Source: Sulfitobacter donghicola DSW-25 = KCTC 12864 = JCM 14565
Lineage (GTDB): Bacteria > Pseudomonadota > Alphaproteobacteria > Rhodobacterales > Rhodobacteraceae
Direction of reading: 5' to 3'
DNA length: 64,000 nt
NCBI RefSeq assembly: GCF_000622405.1
Contig: NZ_JASF01000005.1
Span: 1,612,001-1,676,000 of the forward strand
Part shown: positions 8,818-16,695 of the stretch, in pieces
How positions within the stretch are numbered: position 1 is the stretch's first letter
How the letters are laid out: each line of letters begins with the position of its first letter
Notes under the pieces: model-generated
Told to the model about the DNA's origin: nothing
The model's input: only the letters and a program-made list of their open reading frames with translations
The model's database searches: none
Program-made: the position numbers and the translations under genes

Positions 8818-9204
8818 ACGCTGGGGTTTTCGCTGCTAGGGCTGATTCTCTTTGGGATATAAACGGGCTGCTAGGCTGGCGGAAATGAGGGTTTCTATTG
8901 GCGCGCCTCTGCGATGATGTCTTCATGGGCAAATAAATGCAGGTGCAAAAAGCTGTGGTGCCGTTGGATGGGGCGCTGGGGAAGCATTGAGTAATTTACT
9001 GATTTTTAAAGAGTTTGCGGGATTTTTGCGTTGCCATTATCTGAACCTAAATTTCATTGTGCATAATTGACGCTAACAAAATCGCCACAGGGTGGGACAG
9101 GAGCTCGCTAAGATGCCAGCTGTCATTGAATTGTAGCGAATGCATTGCTAACTACCCAGCAATCCCCAGCGCCGGGGGTCTGGCGGCGCCCCTTAAGGAG
9201 GACA
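8818..9204. other. Intergenic region before rsfS
   Basis: This 387-bp stretch contains no ORF I would accept. It is locally AT-rich around 8990-9090, where a promoter for rsfS-rlmH would be expected, but I cannot assign convincing -35/-10 boxes. Near its end (about 9163-9192) it has GC-rich complementary runs (CCCC...GGGGG...GCGCCCC) that could fold, followed by the strong Shine-Dalgarno AAGGAGG at 9195-9201. No tRNA or known small RNA was recognised. Confidence 0.4.
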
Positions 9205-9261
9205 ATGTCCTGTCTACGCAAATTCACGCAGGCTCACCTGCGCATGTCGGTGCAGTTGTAA
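9205..9261 (+). CDS. Possible 18-codon upstream ORF coupled to rsfS
   Basis: An ATG at 9205 lies 3 nt after the strongest Shine-Dalgarno in the region (AAGGAGG). It opens an 18-residue ORF (MSCLRKFTQAHLRMSVQL) whose TAA overlaps the ATG of rsfS as TAATG. The alternative is that the same Shine-Dalgarno serves an in-frame CTG start of rsfS at 9210. The two readings are mutually exclusive in frame, and sequence alone does not decide between them. Confidence 0.3.
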   Translation: MSCLRKFTQAHLRMSVQL

Positions 9262-9617
9262 TGGCTGGCCACAAACAAGCGACCAGCGATTTGCTGCTGG
9301 AAACCGTTCTGGCATCTTTGAACGAAGATAAGGCCGAAGACATCGTGCAGATTGATCTGCGCGGTAAAACCGAGATTGGTGATTATATGATCATCTGCTC
9401 GGGGCGCTCAACGCGTCAGGTTAGCGCAATGTCTGAAAGATTGGCTCAACGCGTTAAGGATGAGTTTGGCCATGTGGCCCGTACCGAAGGTAAAGAATCT
9501 GGCGACTGGGTTTTGATTGATACCGGCGACGTGATTGTACATGTCTTCCGTCCGGAAGTGCGCGAATTCTACCAACTGGAAAAGATGTGGTTGCCGCAAG
9601 GCGATACCGCTTCTTAA
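9261..9617 (+). CDS. rsfS: Ribosome silencing factor RsfS (Iojap family)
   Basis: RsfS binds L14 on the 50S subunit and blocks subunit joining in starvation. The core is complete: KAEDIVQIDLRGKTEIGDYMIICSG, the helix STRQVSAMSERLAQRVKDE, then GDWVLIDTGDVIVHVFRPEVREFYQLEKMW, which is the family's C-terminal signature. The ATG at 9261 gives 118 residues, normal for the family, but it lacks a good Shine-Dalgarno. Either coupling to the small upstream ORF or a CTG start at 9210 (17 residues longer, 9 nt after AGGAG) may apply. It is followed after 6 bp by rlmH, the usual pairing in bacteria. Confidence 0.94.
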   Translation: MAGHKQATSDLLLETVLASLNEDKAEDIVQIDLRGKTEIGDYMIICSGRSTRQVSAMSERLAQRVKDEFGHVARTEGKESGDWVLIDTGDVIVHVFRPEVREFYQLEKMWLPQGDTAS

Positions 9618-9623
9618 GGTCGG

Positions 9624-10094
9624 ATGAAGGTACAGATTTGTGCCGTTGGTCGGTTGCGCGCTGGGCCTGAAAAAACACTGATCGACGACTATCTAACGCG
9701 ATTTGACAGAACCGGCCGAGGGCTTTCCCTTGGGCCGGTTTCTGTTTTGGAGGTGGAAGACCGCAAAGGCGGCGGGATGCCTGCCGAGGCTGCATTGCTG
9801 CGGCGTGCAGTGCCGCAAGGTGCGATTATTTGCGCTTTGGATGAACGCGGTACAGTAGAAACCTCGCCGAAATTTGCACGGCGGATCGAAAACTGGCGCG
9901 ATGCGGGTCGCAGTGATTTGACGTTTATCATTGGCGGCGCAGATGGGATCGACCCAGAGCTGCGGGCGCAGGCAGACCACCTGCTTTCCTTCGGCTCAAT
10001 GGTCTGGCCGCACATGATGGTCCGCGTCATGCTGGCCGAACAGCTATACCGCGCGGCCTCTATCCTGTCTGGCGGGCCTTATCACCGTACTTAG
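9624..10094 (+). CDS. rlmH: 23S rRNA pseudouridine-1915 N3-methyltransferase
   Basis: RlmH is a SPOUT methyltransferase that methylates pseudouridine 1915 in helix 69 of 23S rRNA on assembled 70S ribosomes. The 156-residue length is standard. The SAM-binding knot is visible as [18 protein letters not shown] followed by [24 protein letters not shown] and the conserved ending GGPYHR. It lies 6 bp behind rsfS and is surely co-transcribed with it. Its TAG overlaps the TAA of the convergent downstream gene by two bases. Confidence 0.97.
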   Translation: MKVQICAVGRLRAGPEKTLIDDYLTRFDRTGRGLSLGPVSVLEVEDRKGGGMPAEAALLRRAVPQGAIICALDERGTVETSPKFARRIENWRDAGRSDLTFIIGGADGIDPELRAQADHLLSFGSMVWPHMMVRVMLAEQLYRAASILSGGPYHRT

Positions 10095-10444
10095 GGCAGC
10101 TTTACCGTTTTTTCCATTTCGGCCCATCCGGTGACGCTGTCGCGGGCCTGCACAACGACTTCTTTTAAGCCGTCAGGAATTTTGACGCCGGAAAGCGACC
10201 GAGTGAAAGGTTGTTCGTTGACGTGGGGGTGCGCGAGAATGCGTTCGCCCAGAACCTTGCCATCCATATCTTTGATGCGCCATGCATCAGCATAGTCATC
10301 CCAGCCGGTATCTGAATGCCGGATTGTGACATTGAAGGTATAGCTATCGCCTCTTTTCGCAACAGAAACGTGCTGTACTTTGGCGGGGTCGGCGAATGCC
10401 GGTGAAGCGCATAGTGCTAATAAAAAAGTGCTTTGTTTTATCAT
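10091..10444 (-). CDS. Small periplasmic protein of unknown function
   Basis: Starting at the ATG at 10444, the 117-residue product has a clear Sec signal peptide ([18 protein letters not shown], cleavage after AFA). A compact beta-rich domain follows: [30 protein letters not shown], then [20 protein letters not shown] and a final [12 protein letters not shown]. It looks like a small conserved immunoglobulin-like periplasmic protein; I do not know its function. An upstream in-frame ATG (10474) would add 10 residues before the signal peptide and is less likely. It lies 36 bp downstream of the DUF599 gene on the same strand. Confidence 0.72.
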   Translation of the reverse strand: MIKQSTFLLALCASPAFADPAKVQHVSVAKRGDSYTFNVTIRHSDTGWDDYADAWRIKDMDGKVLGERILAHPHVNEQPFTRSLSGVKIPDGLKEVVVQARDSVTGWAEMEKTVKLP

Positions 10445-10480
10445 AATCTTTGTCCAACTATAGGTAGCGAACATAGGTGT

Positions 10481-11179
10481 TTACAGGTTGTCTTCCAAGA
10501 GGGCCTTACGCGATTGTGAGGCGAATTCCCGCCGCCAGATGACAACGGATGTAACAATGGTCGCTGCAATCAGAGGTATAGGCCCAGCTAACCATGCCAC
10601 TGTTGCTAATGCAAAATAGATCGCTCTTAGCCCGCGATTAAAGCTGCGCGCAGCTGTAATATTCAGCTCTGCCGCCTTTTTTGCATATGAGGCGGCTTTT
10701 TCGTGGGCTGGGTCATTCGGAGAAGCGCCCATCATGACCGAGCAATATCCAAACAACCGATTGGACCAGACGAATTTCAAAAACGCATTGGTGAGGAAAA
10801 GCACGATCACAAGAAGTTTCAGTTCCCAAACAATCGCTGGCGCCTGAGCAACGGTAAGATCAGCCGCGACACCAGCGACCTGTTCAGCGTTGCCGATAAG
10901 GGCAAGTGTGCCGCCGATTGCGATGACGCATGTTGAGGCGAAAAAGGAAGTGCCTTGGCGCAGGGTGCCTACGGTTTGTGCGTCAAATATCCGAACCTGA
11001 CGGTCGATCATCTGGTTCATCCACTCGCGGCGGTAGTTGGCCATGATGAACGATGTGGAAGGGTTTGTGGAGGAGGGGTGTTCAATGCGCCAGCCTAAAC
11101 CGCACCACAAAGTGAAAAGGAGCAAAATCGCCCCAAAGTCGTAAAGGTTGAGAAATGACAGGTTTTCAAAAAGGGTCAT
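10481..11179 (-). CDS. DUF599 family membrane protein
   Basis: The 232-residue membrane protein matches what I know of the DUF599 family: an N-terminal membrane helix (FGAILLLFTLWCGLGW), the MANYRREWMNQMIDRQVRIFDAQ segment, LRQGTSFFASTCVIAIGGTLALIGN, and a later pair of helices with NRGLRAIYFALATVAWLAGP. About four membrane helices are visible. The function of the family is unknown. Its 3' neighbour on the same strand is the small periplasmic protein, possibly co-transcribed. Confidence 0.85.
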   Translation of the reverse strand: MTLFENLSFLNLYDFGAILLLFTLWCGLGWRIEHPSSTNPSTSFIMANYRREWMNQMIDRQVRIFDAQTVGTLRQGTSFFASTCVIAIGGTLALIGNAEQVAGVAADLTVAQAPAIVWELKLLVIVLFLTNAFLKFVWSNRLFGYCSVMMGASPNDPAHEKAASYAKKAAELNITAARSFNRGLRAIYFALATVAWLAGPIPLIAATIVTSVVIWRREFASQSRKALLEDNL

Positions 11180-11298
11180 GCTTTCTCCCTAAGAGGTGGC
11201 GGGAGGTAAGGCCAGTAATTCTTTGGTGAGAGGTGGGGAGCGTTGAAGCGGGGGGCTGAAAGCTGGTATTATAACTGGAGTGCTTGCACTTTTCAGAG

Positions 11299-11322
11299 AT
11301 TGGTAATATTATTTTACCAAAT
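11299..11322. promoter_or_regulatory. Inverted repeat upstream of glcD, candidate operator
   Basis: TTGGTAA (11300-11306) and TTACCAA (11314-11320) form a perfect inverted repeat with a 7-bp spacer in the 172-bp gap between the divergent DUF599 and glcD genes, 31 bp before the glcD ATG. Glycolate genes are often controlled by GntR-family (GlcC-like) regulators, whose operators contain TGGT/ACCA half-sites but normally with shorter spacing. No regulator gene is adjacent. Confidence 0.4.
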
Positions 11323-11351
11323 CTACTTACACACCGTTTCGGAGACGTCTG

Positions 11352-12800
11352 ATGGAAATGCCAATCCCGAATGCAAATGTATTGGCCCGTAAGCAGCGCG
11401 TTGTTGAGCGGCTGAGTGCGGTTTTACCAGCTGATGCTGTCATTCAGGATATAGCAGAGACTCGCGCCTATGAATGCGACGCTTTGACGGCCTACCGTTG
11501 CCCGCCAATGGTTGCTGTTCTGCCGCGCACCACTCAGGAGGTTTCGGCCATTCTGAAGATTTGCCATGAAGAGGGTGTGCCAGTTGTGCCGCGGGGCTCG
11601 GGTACGTCGCTTGCTGGGGGGGCTTTGCCTACGGCTGACAGTGTGGTGCTGGGCGTGGCCCGCATGAGCGATGTTATCGAAACAGATTATGACAACCGGA
11701 TCATTCGTGTCCAGACGGGTCGTACAAACCTTAGTGTTACAGGTGCTGTCGAAGAAGACGGGTTTTTCTATGCGCCCGATCCCTCCAGCCAGTTGGCCTG
11801 CGCAATTGCGGGCAATATCGCGATGAATTCCGGTGGGGCGCATTGCCTGAAATACGGTGTCACCACAAATAACCTGATGGGTGTGACCATGGTTATGATG
11901 GATGGCGAGATTGTCGAAATCGGCGGTGCTCATCTTGATGCGGGTGGGTTGGATATGCTCGGCCTGATCTGCGGGTCCGAGGGGCAGCTAGGTGTCGTAA
12001 CCGAAGCAACGCTGCGCATCTTGCACAAACCCGAAGGGGCGCGGCCTGTTTTGATGGGGTTTGATGACAACGAAGTCGCAGGCCAATGCGTTTCGGATAT
12101 CATCAAAGCGGGTGTGCTGCCGGTAGCCATCGAATTTATGGATCGACCCTGCATCGAGGCGACCGAAGCCTTTGCCAAAGCGGGTTATCCGATGTGCGAG
12201 GCTTTGTTGATCGTTGAGGTCGAAGGTTCGGATGCCGAGATTGACCACCAGCTAGAACTGATTATGGAAATTGCACAGCGGCATAATCCGGTTGAACTGC
12301 GCCAAAGCCGCTCTGCCGAGGAAAGCGCCGCAATCTGGTTGGGGCGAAAAAGCGCGTTTGGCGCCATGGGGCAGATAAACGATTATATGTGTCTGGATGG
12401 TACGATCCCCGTTTCGAGCCTCCCTCAGGTGCTGCGGCGTATCGGTGAGATGTCAGAGGAGTATGGCCTGAAGGTTGGGAACGTATTCCATGCTGGGGAT
12501 GGAAATATGCATCCTTTGATCCTGTTCAACGCGAACAAACCTGGTGACCTGGAGCTATGCGAAGCCTTTGGGGCCGACATTCTGAAACTATGTGTCGAGG
12601 TGGGTGGTTGCCTAACCGGCGAACATGGTGTTGGCATTGAAAAGCGCGACCTGATGCATGTTCAATACGAACCAGTAGATTTGGATGCCCAGATGGCGGT
12701 GAAAGATGTTTTTGATCCGCAATGGTTGCTTAATCCGGCAAAGGTATTTCCTTTGGACGCATCTGAAACGCGTCGGGCGCAGGTAACAGATGCTGGGTAA
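11352..12800 (+). CDS. glcD: Glycolate oxidase subunit GlcD (FAD-linked)
   Basis: GlcD is the FAD subunit of glycolate dehydrogenase (GlcDEF), which oxidises glycolate to glyoxylate and passes electrons to the membrane quinone pool. The 482-residue protein has the PCMH-type FAD-binding region: PRGSGTSLAGGALPT, then YAPDPSSQLACAIAGNIAMNSGGAHCLKYG. Its C-terminal FAD-oxidase domain has GNVFHAGDGNMHPLILF and the closing GGCLTGEHGVGIEKRD. It begins a four-gene operon with glcE, a membrane protein and glcF. A D-lactate dehydrogenase of the same superfamily is the alternative, but the GlcE/GlcF partners argue for glycolate. Confidence 0.95.
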   Translation: MEMPIPNANVLARKQRVVERLSAVLPADAVIQDIAETRAYECDALTAYRCPPMVAVLPRTTQEVSAILKICHEEGVPVVPRGSGTSLAGGALPTADSVVLGVARMSDVIETDYDNRIIRVQTGRTNLSVTGAVEEDGFFYAPDPSSQLACAIAGNIAMNSGGAHCLKYGVTTNNLMGVTMVMMDGEIVEIGGAHLDAGGLDMLGLICGSEGQLGVVTEATLRILHKPEGARPVLMGFDDNEVAGQCVSDIIKAGVLPVAIEFMDRPCIEATEAFAKAGYPMCEALLIVEVEGSDAEIDHQLELIMEIAQRHNPVELRQSRSAEESAAIWLGRKSAFGAMGQINDYMCLDGTIPVSSLPQVLRRIGEMSEEYGLKVGNVFHAGDGNMHPLILFNANKPGDLELCEAFGADILKLCVEVGGCLTGEHGVGIEKRDLMHVQYEPVDLDAQMAVKDVFDPQWLLNPAKVFPLDASETRRAQVTDAG

Positions 12801-12840
12801 ATTGATCATGGGCGCCGCCCAGTTAACCCTCTGAGGATTT

Positions 12841-13938
12841 ATGGCCAAAGATGTATTAAATATTCCTTCCACAGAAGGTGAATTGGCAGAACTGATTGCG
12901 GCGGCTACCGATCCGTTTGCCATTCGGGGCGGTGGAACGCGCAACGTTTCTGTTGAAGGTATTGGTCTTAGCACATCTGCGCTAAATGGGATCACTCTTT
13001 ATGAACCTGGTGCCATGACAGTGGTTGCACAGGCGGGAACACCTGTTGCTGATATTGAGCAGGCCTTAGATGCGGAAAACCAGCGTCTTGCGTTTGAACC
13101 TATGGATCATCGCGGCCTACTTTCCACAACTGGTGAGCCAACAATAGGGGGCGTGATGGCGGCGAATGTCAGCGGGCCACGGCGGATCTCTGTTGGGGCG
13201 GCTCGGGATTTTTTGCTGGGTGTGCGGTATGTCGATGGCTTGGGTCGCGTCATCAAAAATGGCGGTCGCGTGATGAAGAATGTCACGGGGTATGACCTCG
13301 TCAAGCTGATGGCAGGCTCCTATGGGACGTTAGGTGTGCTGAGCGAGGTTTCCTTGAAGGTGCTGCCAAAGCCCGAAACGCAAGCAACGCTGGTTTTGCA
13401 TGGGCTAGAGGATGTTGCCGCGATCAACGCCCTTGCAAAGGCGTTGGGTAGCCCCTTTGAGGTGTCCGCGGCTGCACATGATCCAGCGGAAAAGCAAACC
13501 ATGCTGCGTCTTGAAGGTTTTGAGGCATCCGTGAACTACCGCATCCAATCCCTTCAAGCATTATTGGGCGGCGAAACCTCTGTGGATGAAACATGCGCAG
13601 AGCGATGGAAGGCTTGGCGAGATGTGACAGGTTTTGCAGAAGAAGGTGACGATGTTTGGCGGGTATCGTGCAAGCCATCTGATGGGCCGCTGCTCGCTGC
13701 GAAATCTGGCGCGCTGGGCGTTAGATACGACTGGGCAGGGGGTCTGATCTGGCTGCGAACAACCGCAGGGTATGATTTGCGAAAGGCGCTTGGGTCTTAT
13801 GACGGTCATGCGACATTGGTGCGTGGTAACGGGCAAGCGATGTTTGAACCGGAAACAGCAGGTGTTGCGCGCTTGTCAGCAGGGCTTCGTGCCCGGTTTG
13901 ATCCGCGCGGTTTGTTCAATAAGGGACTGATGGGGTGA
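12841..13938 (+). CDS. glcE: Glycolate oxidase subunit GlcE
   Basis: GlcE is the second FAD_binding_4-type subunit of glycolate dehydrogenase. The 365-residue protein shows FAIRGGGTRN, the substrate/FAD segment AFEPMDHRGLL, then TIGGVMAANVSGPRRISVGAARDFLLGVRYVDG and NVTGYDLVKLMAGSYGTLGVLSEVSLKVLPKP. The final LRARFDPRGLFNKG is typical of this family. The gap to glcD is 40 bp. Its TGA overlaps the GTG start of the next gene, so the two are translationally coupled. Confidence 0.94.
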   Translation: MAKDVLNIPSTEGELAELIAAATDPFAIRGGGTRNVSVEGIGLSTSALNGITLYEPGAMTVVAQAGTPVADIEQALDAENQRLAFEPMDHRGLLSTTGEPTIGGVMAANVSGPRRISVGAARDFLLGVRYVDGLGRVIKNGGRVMKNVTGYDLVKLMAGSYGTLGVLSEVSLKVLPKPETQATLVLHGLEDVAAINALAKALGSPFEVSAAAHDPAEKQTMLRLEGFEASVNYRIQSLQALLGGETSVDETCAERWKAWRDVTGFAEEGDDVWRVSCKPSDGPLLAAKSGALGVRYDWAGGLIWLRTTAGYDLRKALGSYDGHATLVRGNGQAMFEPETAGVARLSAGLRARFDPRGLFNKGLMG

Positions 13939-14300
13939 GCTATATCGTCGTCTTCTTGATCGTTTTTGTAGGCGGGCCTTTGGCTTTCCGCGCTTTGACA
14001 AACGGTGGCCCTTCGCCAAAGGCATTTCGCCGATTAACGATGTTTACAGCGATCTGCGCAGCGACCGGACTGGCATTGCGGTATGGGTTTGCTGAATTGT
14101 GGGGTGAAAACCTTGTGGTGACGGGGACTGGCGTTACCTTTATCTGGGGCGGCTGGATTGGGGTGCTGGCCTATGGGGCGCAGGCCATGCGACGAATGGA
14201 TGGGGGTTTGCGAATGCGCAGATGGACCGCTGTGATGGGATCTGTTGGTACAACGGTTCCTTGGTTTGGATTGGCCAGCGCCAATTTGCTGGCAACCTAG
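13935..14300 (+). CDS. Small membrane protein between glcE and glcF
   Basis: The 121-residue protein starts with GTG overlapping the glcE stop (GTGA). It has about four hydrophobic segments: YIVVFLIVFVGGPLAF, LTMFTAICAATGLAL, TGVTFIWGGWIGVLAYG and GTTVPWFGLASANLL. No catalytic motif is visible. Its position and coupling suggest a role with the glycolate oxidase, such as anchoring the complex to the membrane or helping quinone access, but this is inference. The gene is 9 bp from glcF. I do not recognise a named family. Confidence 0.78.
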   Translation: MSYIVVFLIVFVGGPLAFRALTNGGPSPKAFRRLTMFTAICAATGLALRYGFAELWGENLVVTGTGVTFIWGGWIGVLAYGAQAMRRMDGGLRMRRWTAVMGSVGTTVPWFGLASANLLAT

Positions 14301-14309
14301 GAGAGCGGG

Positions 14310-15662
14310 ATGCAGACGACTTTTACCGATGAGCAGCTAAAAGACGCTGGAACAAGTCGCGCAAATGAAATCTTGCGCGCCTGTGTCCACTGCGGTTTTT
14401 GCACGGCGACCTGTCCCACCTATCAGGTTTTGGGGGATGAGTTGGATAGCCCACGCGGGCGTATTTACCTGATCAAAGACATGCTGGAAAACGAGCGTGT
14501 CCCTGATGCCAAAACCGTAAAGCACATCGACCGCTGTCTAAGCTGCCTTGCCTGCATGACCACTTGCCCGTCAGGGGTGCATTATATGCATTTGGTGGAC
14601 CACGCGCGGGACTATATCGAACAACGTTACAAGAGGCCGTTTTCGGATCGCGCCTTGCGGTGGGTTTTGGCCAAAATCCTGCCCTATCCCACGCGTTTCC
14701 GTATCGCTTTGCTAGGCGCCAAGATCGGCCGCCCCTTTGCTCGGTTTCTGCCGGATGAACGGCTGCGTGCGATGTTGGATATGGCACCAAAACATATCCC
14801 CCCCGTGAGCCGGAACGACGATCCGCAAACATTTGCGCCGCAGGTCTCAAAGAAAATGCGCGTGGCGCTCATGACGGGCTGTGCGCAAAAGGCGCTGAAC
14901 ACGGATATTAATGATGCCACCATTCGCTTGCTCACCCGTTTAGGTGCCGAAGTCGTCGTGGCCGAGGGGGCGGGCTGTTGTGGTGCGTTGACACACCACA
15001 TGGGCAAAACAACCGAAAGCCATGACTCGGCGGCTAACAACATCCGCGCGTGGACCAAAGAGATGGATAATGGCGGCTTGGATGCTATTGTGATCAATAC
15101 GTCTGGCTGCGGTACTACCGTAAAGGATTACGGTCATATGTTTCGCAATGATCCAATGGCGGCTGATGCTGCGCGGGTCGCTGGAATTGCCTGTGATGTT
15201 TCCGAAGTCTTGATGAAATTGACAGGGCAAACCGATTGGAATGCAGACCCGAGCTGGCCTGATGTTTTGGGGCAAGGCATGGTTGTTGCTTATCACGCGG
15301 CCTGTTCGTTGCAGCATGGGCAGCAGATCAAAACCCATCCCAAAACGCTATTGAAAAAGGCGGGCTTCACTGTTGTCGAACCCGCGGACCCCCACCTGTG
15401 TTGTGGGTCCGCTGGGACCTATAACTTGATGCAGCCAGAGATTTCAGGCCAGTTAAAGGAACGCAAGGTCAAGACGTTAGAAGCAAAAAATCCTGATGTG
15501 ATTGCAGCAGGGAACATCGGCTGCATGATGCAGATCGGTTCGGCCGCAACAACGCCCATCGTTCATTCGGTAGAATTGCTGGACTGGGCATGGGGCGGAC
15601 CAAAACCTGCAGCCTTAGAGGGGCGGGTCACACAGAAAGATGAAATCCCCCGCTTGCGATAA
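14310..15662 (+). CDS. glcF: Glycolate oxidase iron-sulfur subunit GlcF
   Basis: GlcF passes electrons from the flavin subunits through iron-sulfur clusters. The 450-residue protein has two ferredoxin-type [4Fe-4S] motifs near the N-terminus, CVHCGFCTATCPTY and CLSCLACMTTCPSG. It also has two CCG domains: GCCGALTHHMGK in the middle and CCGSAGTYNLMQPEIS near the C-terminus. Length and order match the GlcF family. It is the last gene of the glc operon. The 70 bp before the next gene hold only a short 5-bp hairpin (15689-15702), not a clear terminator. Confidence 0.96.
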   Translation: MQTTFTDEQLKDAGTSRANEILRACVHCGFCTATCPTYQVLGDELDSPRGRIYLIKDMLENERVPDAKTVKHIDRCLSCLACMTTCPSGVHYMHLVDHARDYIEQRYKRPFSDRALRWVLAKILPYPTRFRIALLGAKIGRPFARFLPDERLRAMLDMAPKHIPPVSRNDDPQTFAPQVSKKMRVALMTGCAQKALNTDINDATIRLLTRLGAEVVVAEGAGCCGALTHHMGKTTESHDSAANNIRAWTKEMDNGGLDAIVINTSGCGTTVKDYGHMFRNDPMAADAARVAGIACDVSEVLMKLTGQTDWNADPSWPDVLGQGMVVAYHAACSLQHGQQIKTHPKTLLKKAGFTVVEPADPHLCCGSAGTYNLMQPEISGQLKERKVKTLEAKNPDVIAAGNIGCMMQIGSAATTPIVHSVELLDWAWGGPKPAALEGRVTQKDEIPRLR

Positions 15663-15732
15663 ACTGATTGCCCTAATTTCGCCGTAACCTCTATGTAGAG
15701 GATGGGCCTAAGAATTAGTTTGGGGAAGTCAT

Positions 15733-16548
15733 TTGCGTCGTTGGATTACCATGTTGGTTTTTGGCTGTATCCTGACCTCTGGCGCTTTGGCGCAGGATGG
15801 CCGGCTAAAAAGATTGGATACTGGTGACGATGCGAAAGCATGGGAAGCAGTTGGCCGCCTTGATATCAACGGAAAAGGCTTTTGCACCGGCGCTTTGATC
15901 GCGCCGAAACTGGTCCTGACCGCTGCGCATTGCATGTTTGACAGTGATACAGGTGAACACATCGGCAAAGGCCATATCGAATTCCTTGCAGGATGGCGAA
16001 ATGGCCGCGCAGGAGCGTATCGCAACATTTCTCGTGTCGTTGTGCACCCTGAGTATATCTATGATGAGTCCCTGTCGTCAGAGCGGGTAAGAAATGATCT
16101 GGCGCTTTTGGAGCTGGATCAACCCATTAGAAATAATTCCATTCGACCTTTTAAGACCACGTCACGGCCTAGAACGGGCGATCGTGTTGGCGTTGTAAGT
16201 TATGCGCTTGATCGTGCCGAGGCCCCGTCATTGCAGGAAGTATGTTCGGTGCTGGCGCGGCAGGACGGTGTTCTGGTGACGTCTTGTGCTGTTGATTTTG
16301 GCTCCAGCGGGGCGCCTATTTTTGTGATTGAAAATGGCGAAGCGCAAATCGTGTCTGTTGTCTCGGCCAAGGCCGAAGTGCGCGGCGAACAAGTGTCGCT
16401 GGGGACTGCGCTGGGCCAACCATTGGCCGAGCTGCAAGCTGAATTGGTTGCAGGGCGTGCTGTCTATATGGGGGCAAAGCGCGGCGAACGCCGCATTCGC
16501 GTTGGCGATGAAAAATCGGATACAGGCGCAAAGTTTGTTCGCCCCTAG
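15733..16548 (+). CDS. Secreted trypsin-like serine protease (S1 family)
   Basis: From a TTG start preceded by GGGGAA, the 271-residue protein has a signal peptide (MLVFGCILTSGALAQ) and a chymotrypsin fold. The catalytic triad is visible: His66 in LTAAHC, Asp122 in NDLALLELD, and Ser192 in FGSSGAP. The oxyanion motif is GSSGAP rather than the usual GDSGGP, so the residue before the nucleophile is Ser instead of Asp. Cys51/Cys67 and Cys171/Cys185 are likely disulfides. The protein is probably periplasmic or secreted; the substrate is unknown. It stands alone after the glc operon. Confidence 0.85.
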   Translation: MRRWITMLVFGCILTSGALAQDGRLKRLDTGDDAKAWEAVGRLDINGKGFCTGALIAPKLVLTAAHCMFDSDTGEHIGKGHIEFLAGWRNGRAGAYRNISRVVVHPEYIYDESLSSERVRNDLALLELDQPIRNNSIRPFKTTSRPRTGDRVGVVSYALDRAEAPSLQEVCSVLARQDGVLVTSCAVDFGSSGAPIFVIENGEAQIVSVVSAKAEVRGEQVSLGTALGQPLAELQAELVAGRAVYMGAKRGERRIRVGDEKSDTGAKFVRP

Positions 16549-16564
16549 GTTCGCCCGGCTACCT

Positions 16565-16592
16565 CTTGAAACCTGAAAAACGATCCCCACAT
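16565..16592 (+). promoter_or_regulatory. Sigma-32 (RpoH) type heat-shock promoter of hsp20
   Basis: CTTGAAA (16565-16571), a 13-bp spacer, then CCCCACAT (16585-16592) closely match the heat-shock sigma-factor consensus CTTGAAA-N(11-16)-CCCCATNT. It lies just downstream of the protease stop codon and points to the small heat-shock protein gene. The predicted start of transcription is near 16600, giving a leader of about 95 nt. Confidence 0.8.
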
Positions 16593-16638
16593 CATTTGGG
16601 ACAGGACGCCTAGATAGGGTCTTGTCGGTTTAGCAATT

Positions 16639-16690
16639 GGGTCTGTCCAACATGGAAGGCCCGTACTGATAATCGCTCTATGATGAGGAT
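16639..16690 (+). promoter_or_regulatory. ROSE-like RNA thermometer in the hsp20 leader
   Basis: Two hairpins are readable. The first pairs GGGTC (16639-16643) with GGCCC (16658-16662) and TCCA with TGGA around an ACA loop. The second sits on the ribosome-binding site: A72 U73 C74 [G75] C76 U77 C78 (last two digits of 166xx) pairs with G85 A86 G87 G88 A89 U90, with G16675 left bulged. The left arm contains UCGCU, matching the conserved U(U/C)GCU of ROSE thermometers, which mask the Shine-Dalgarno at low temperature. The right arm is the Shine-Dalgarno GAGGAU, 5 nt before the ATG. Confidence 0.75.
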
Positions 16691-16695
16691 AAAAC

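Noticed and set aside
8818..9204. Search for a tRNA or 6S RNA before rsfS
   Set aside because: No cloverleaf or long 6S-like stem could be found by eye in either strand.
9057..9260. Long N-terminal extension of rsfS from the upstream ATG at 9057
   Set aside because: The extra 68 residues have no RsfS similarity and the ATG lacks a ribosome site; a start near 9210 or 9261 fits better.
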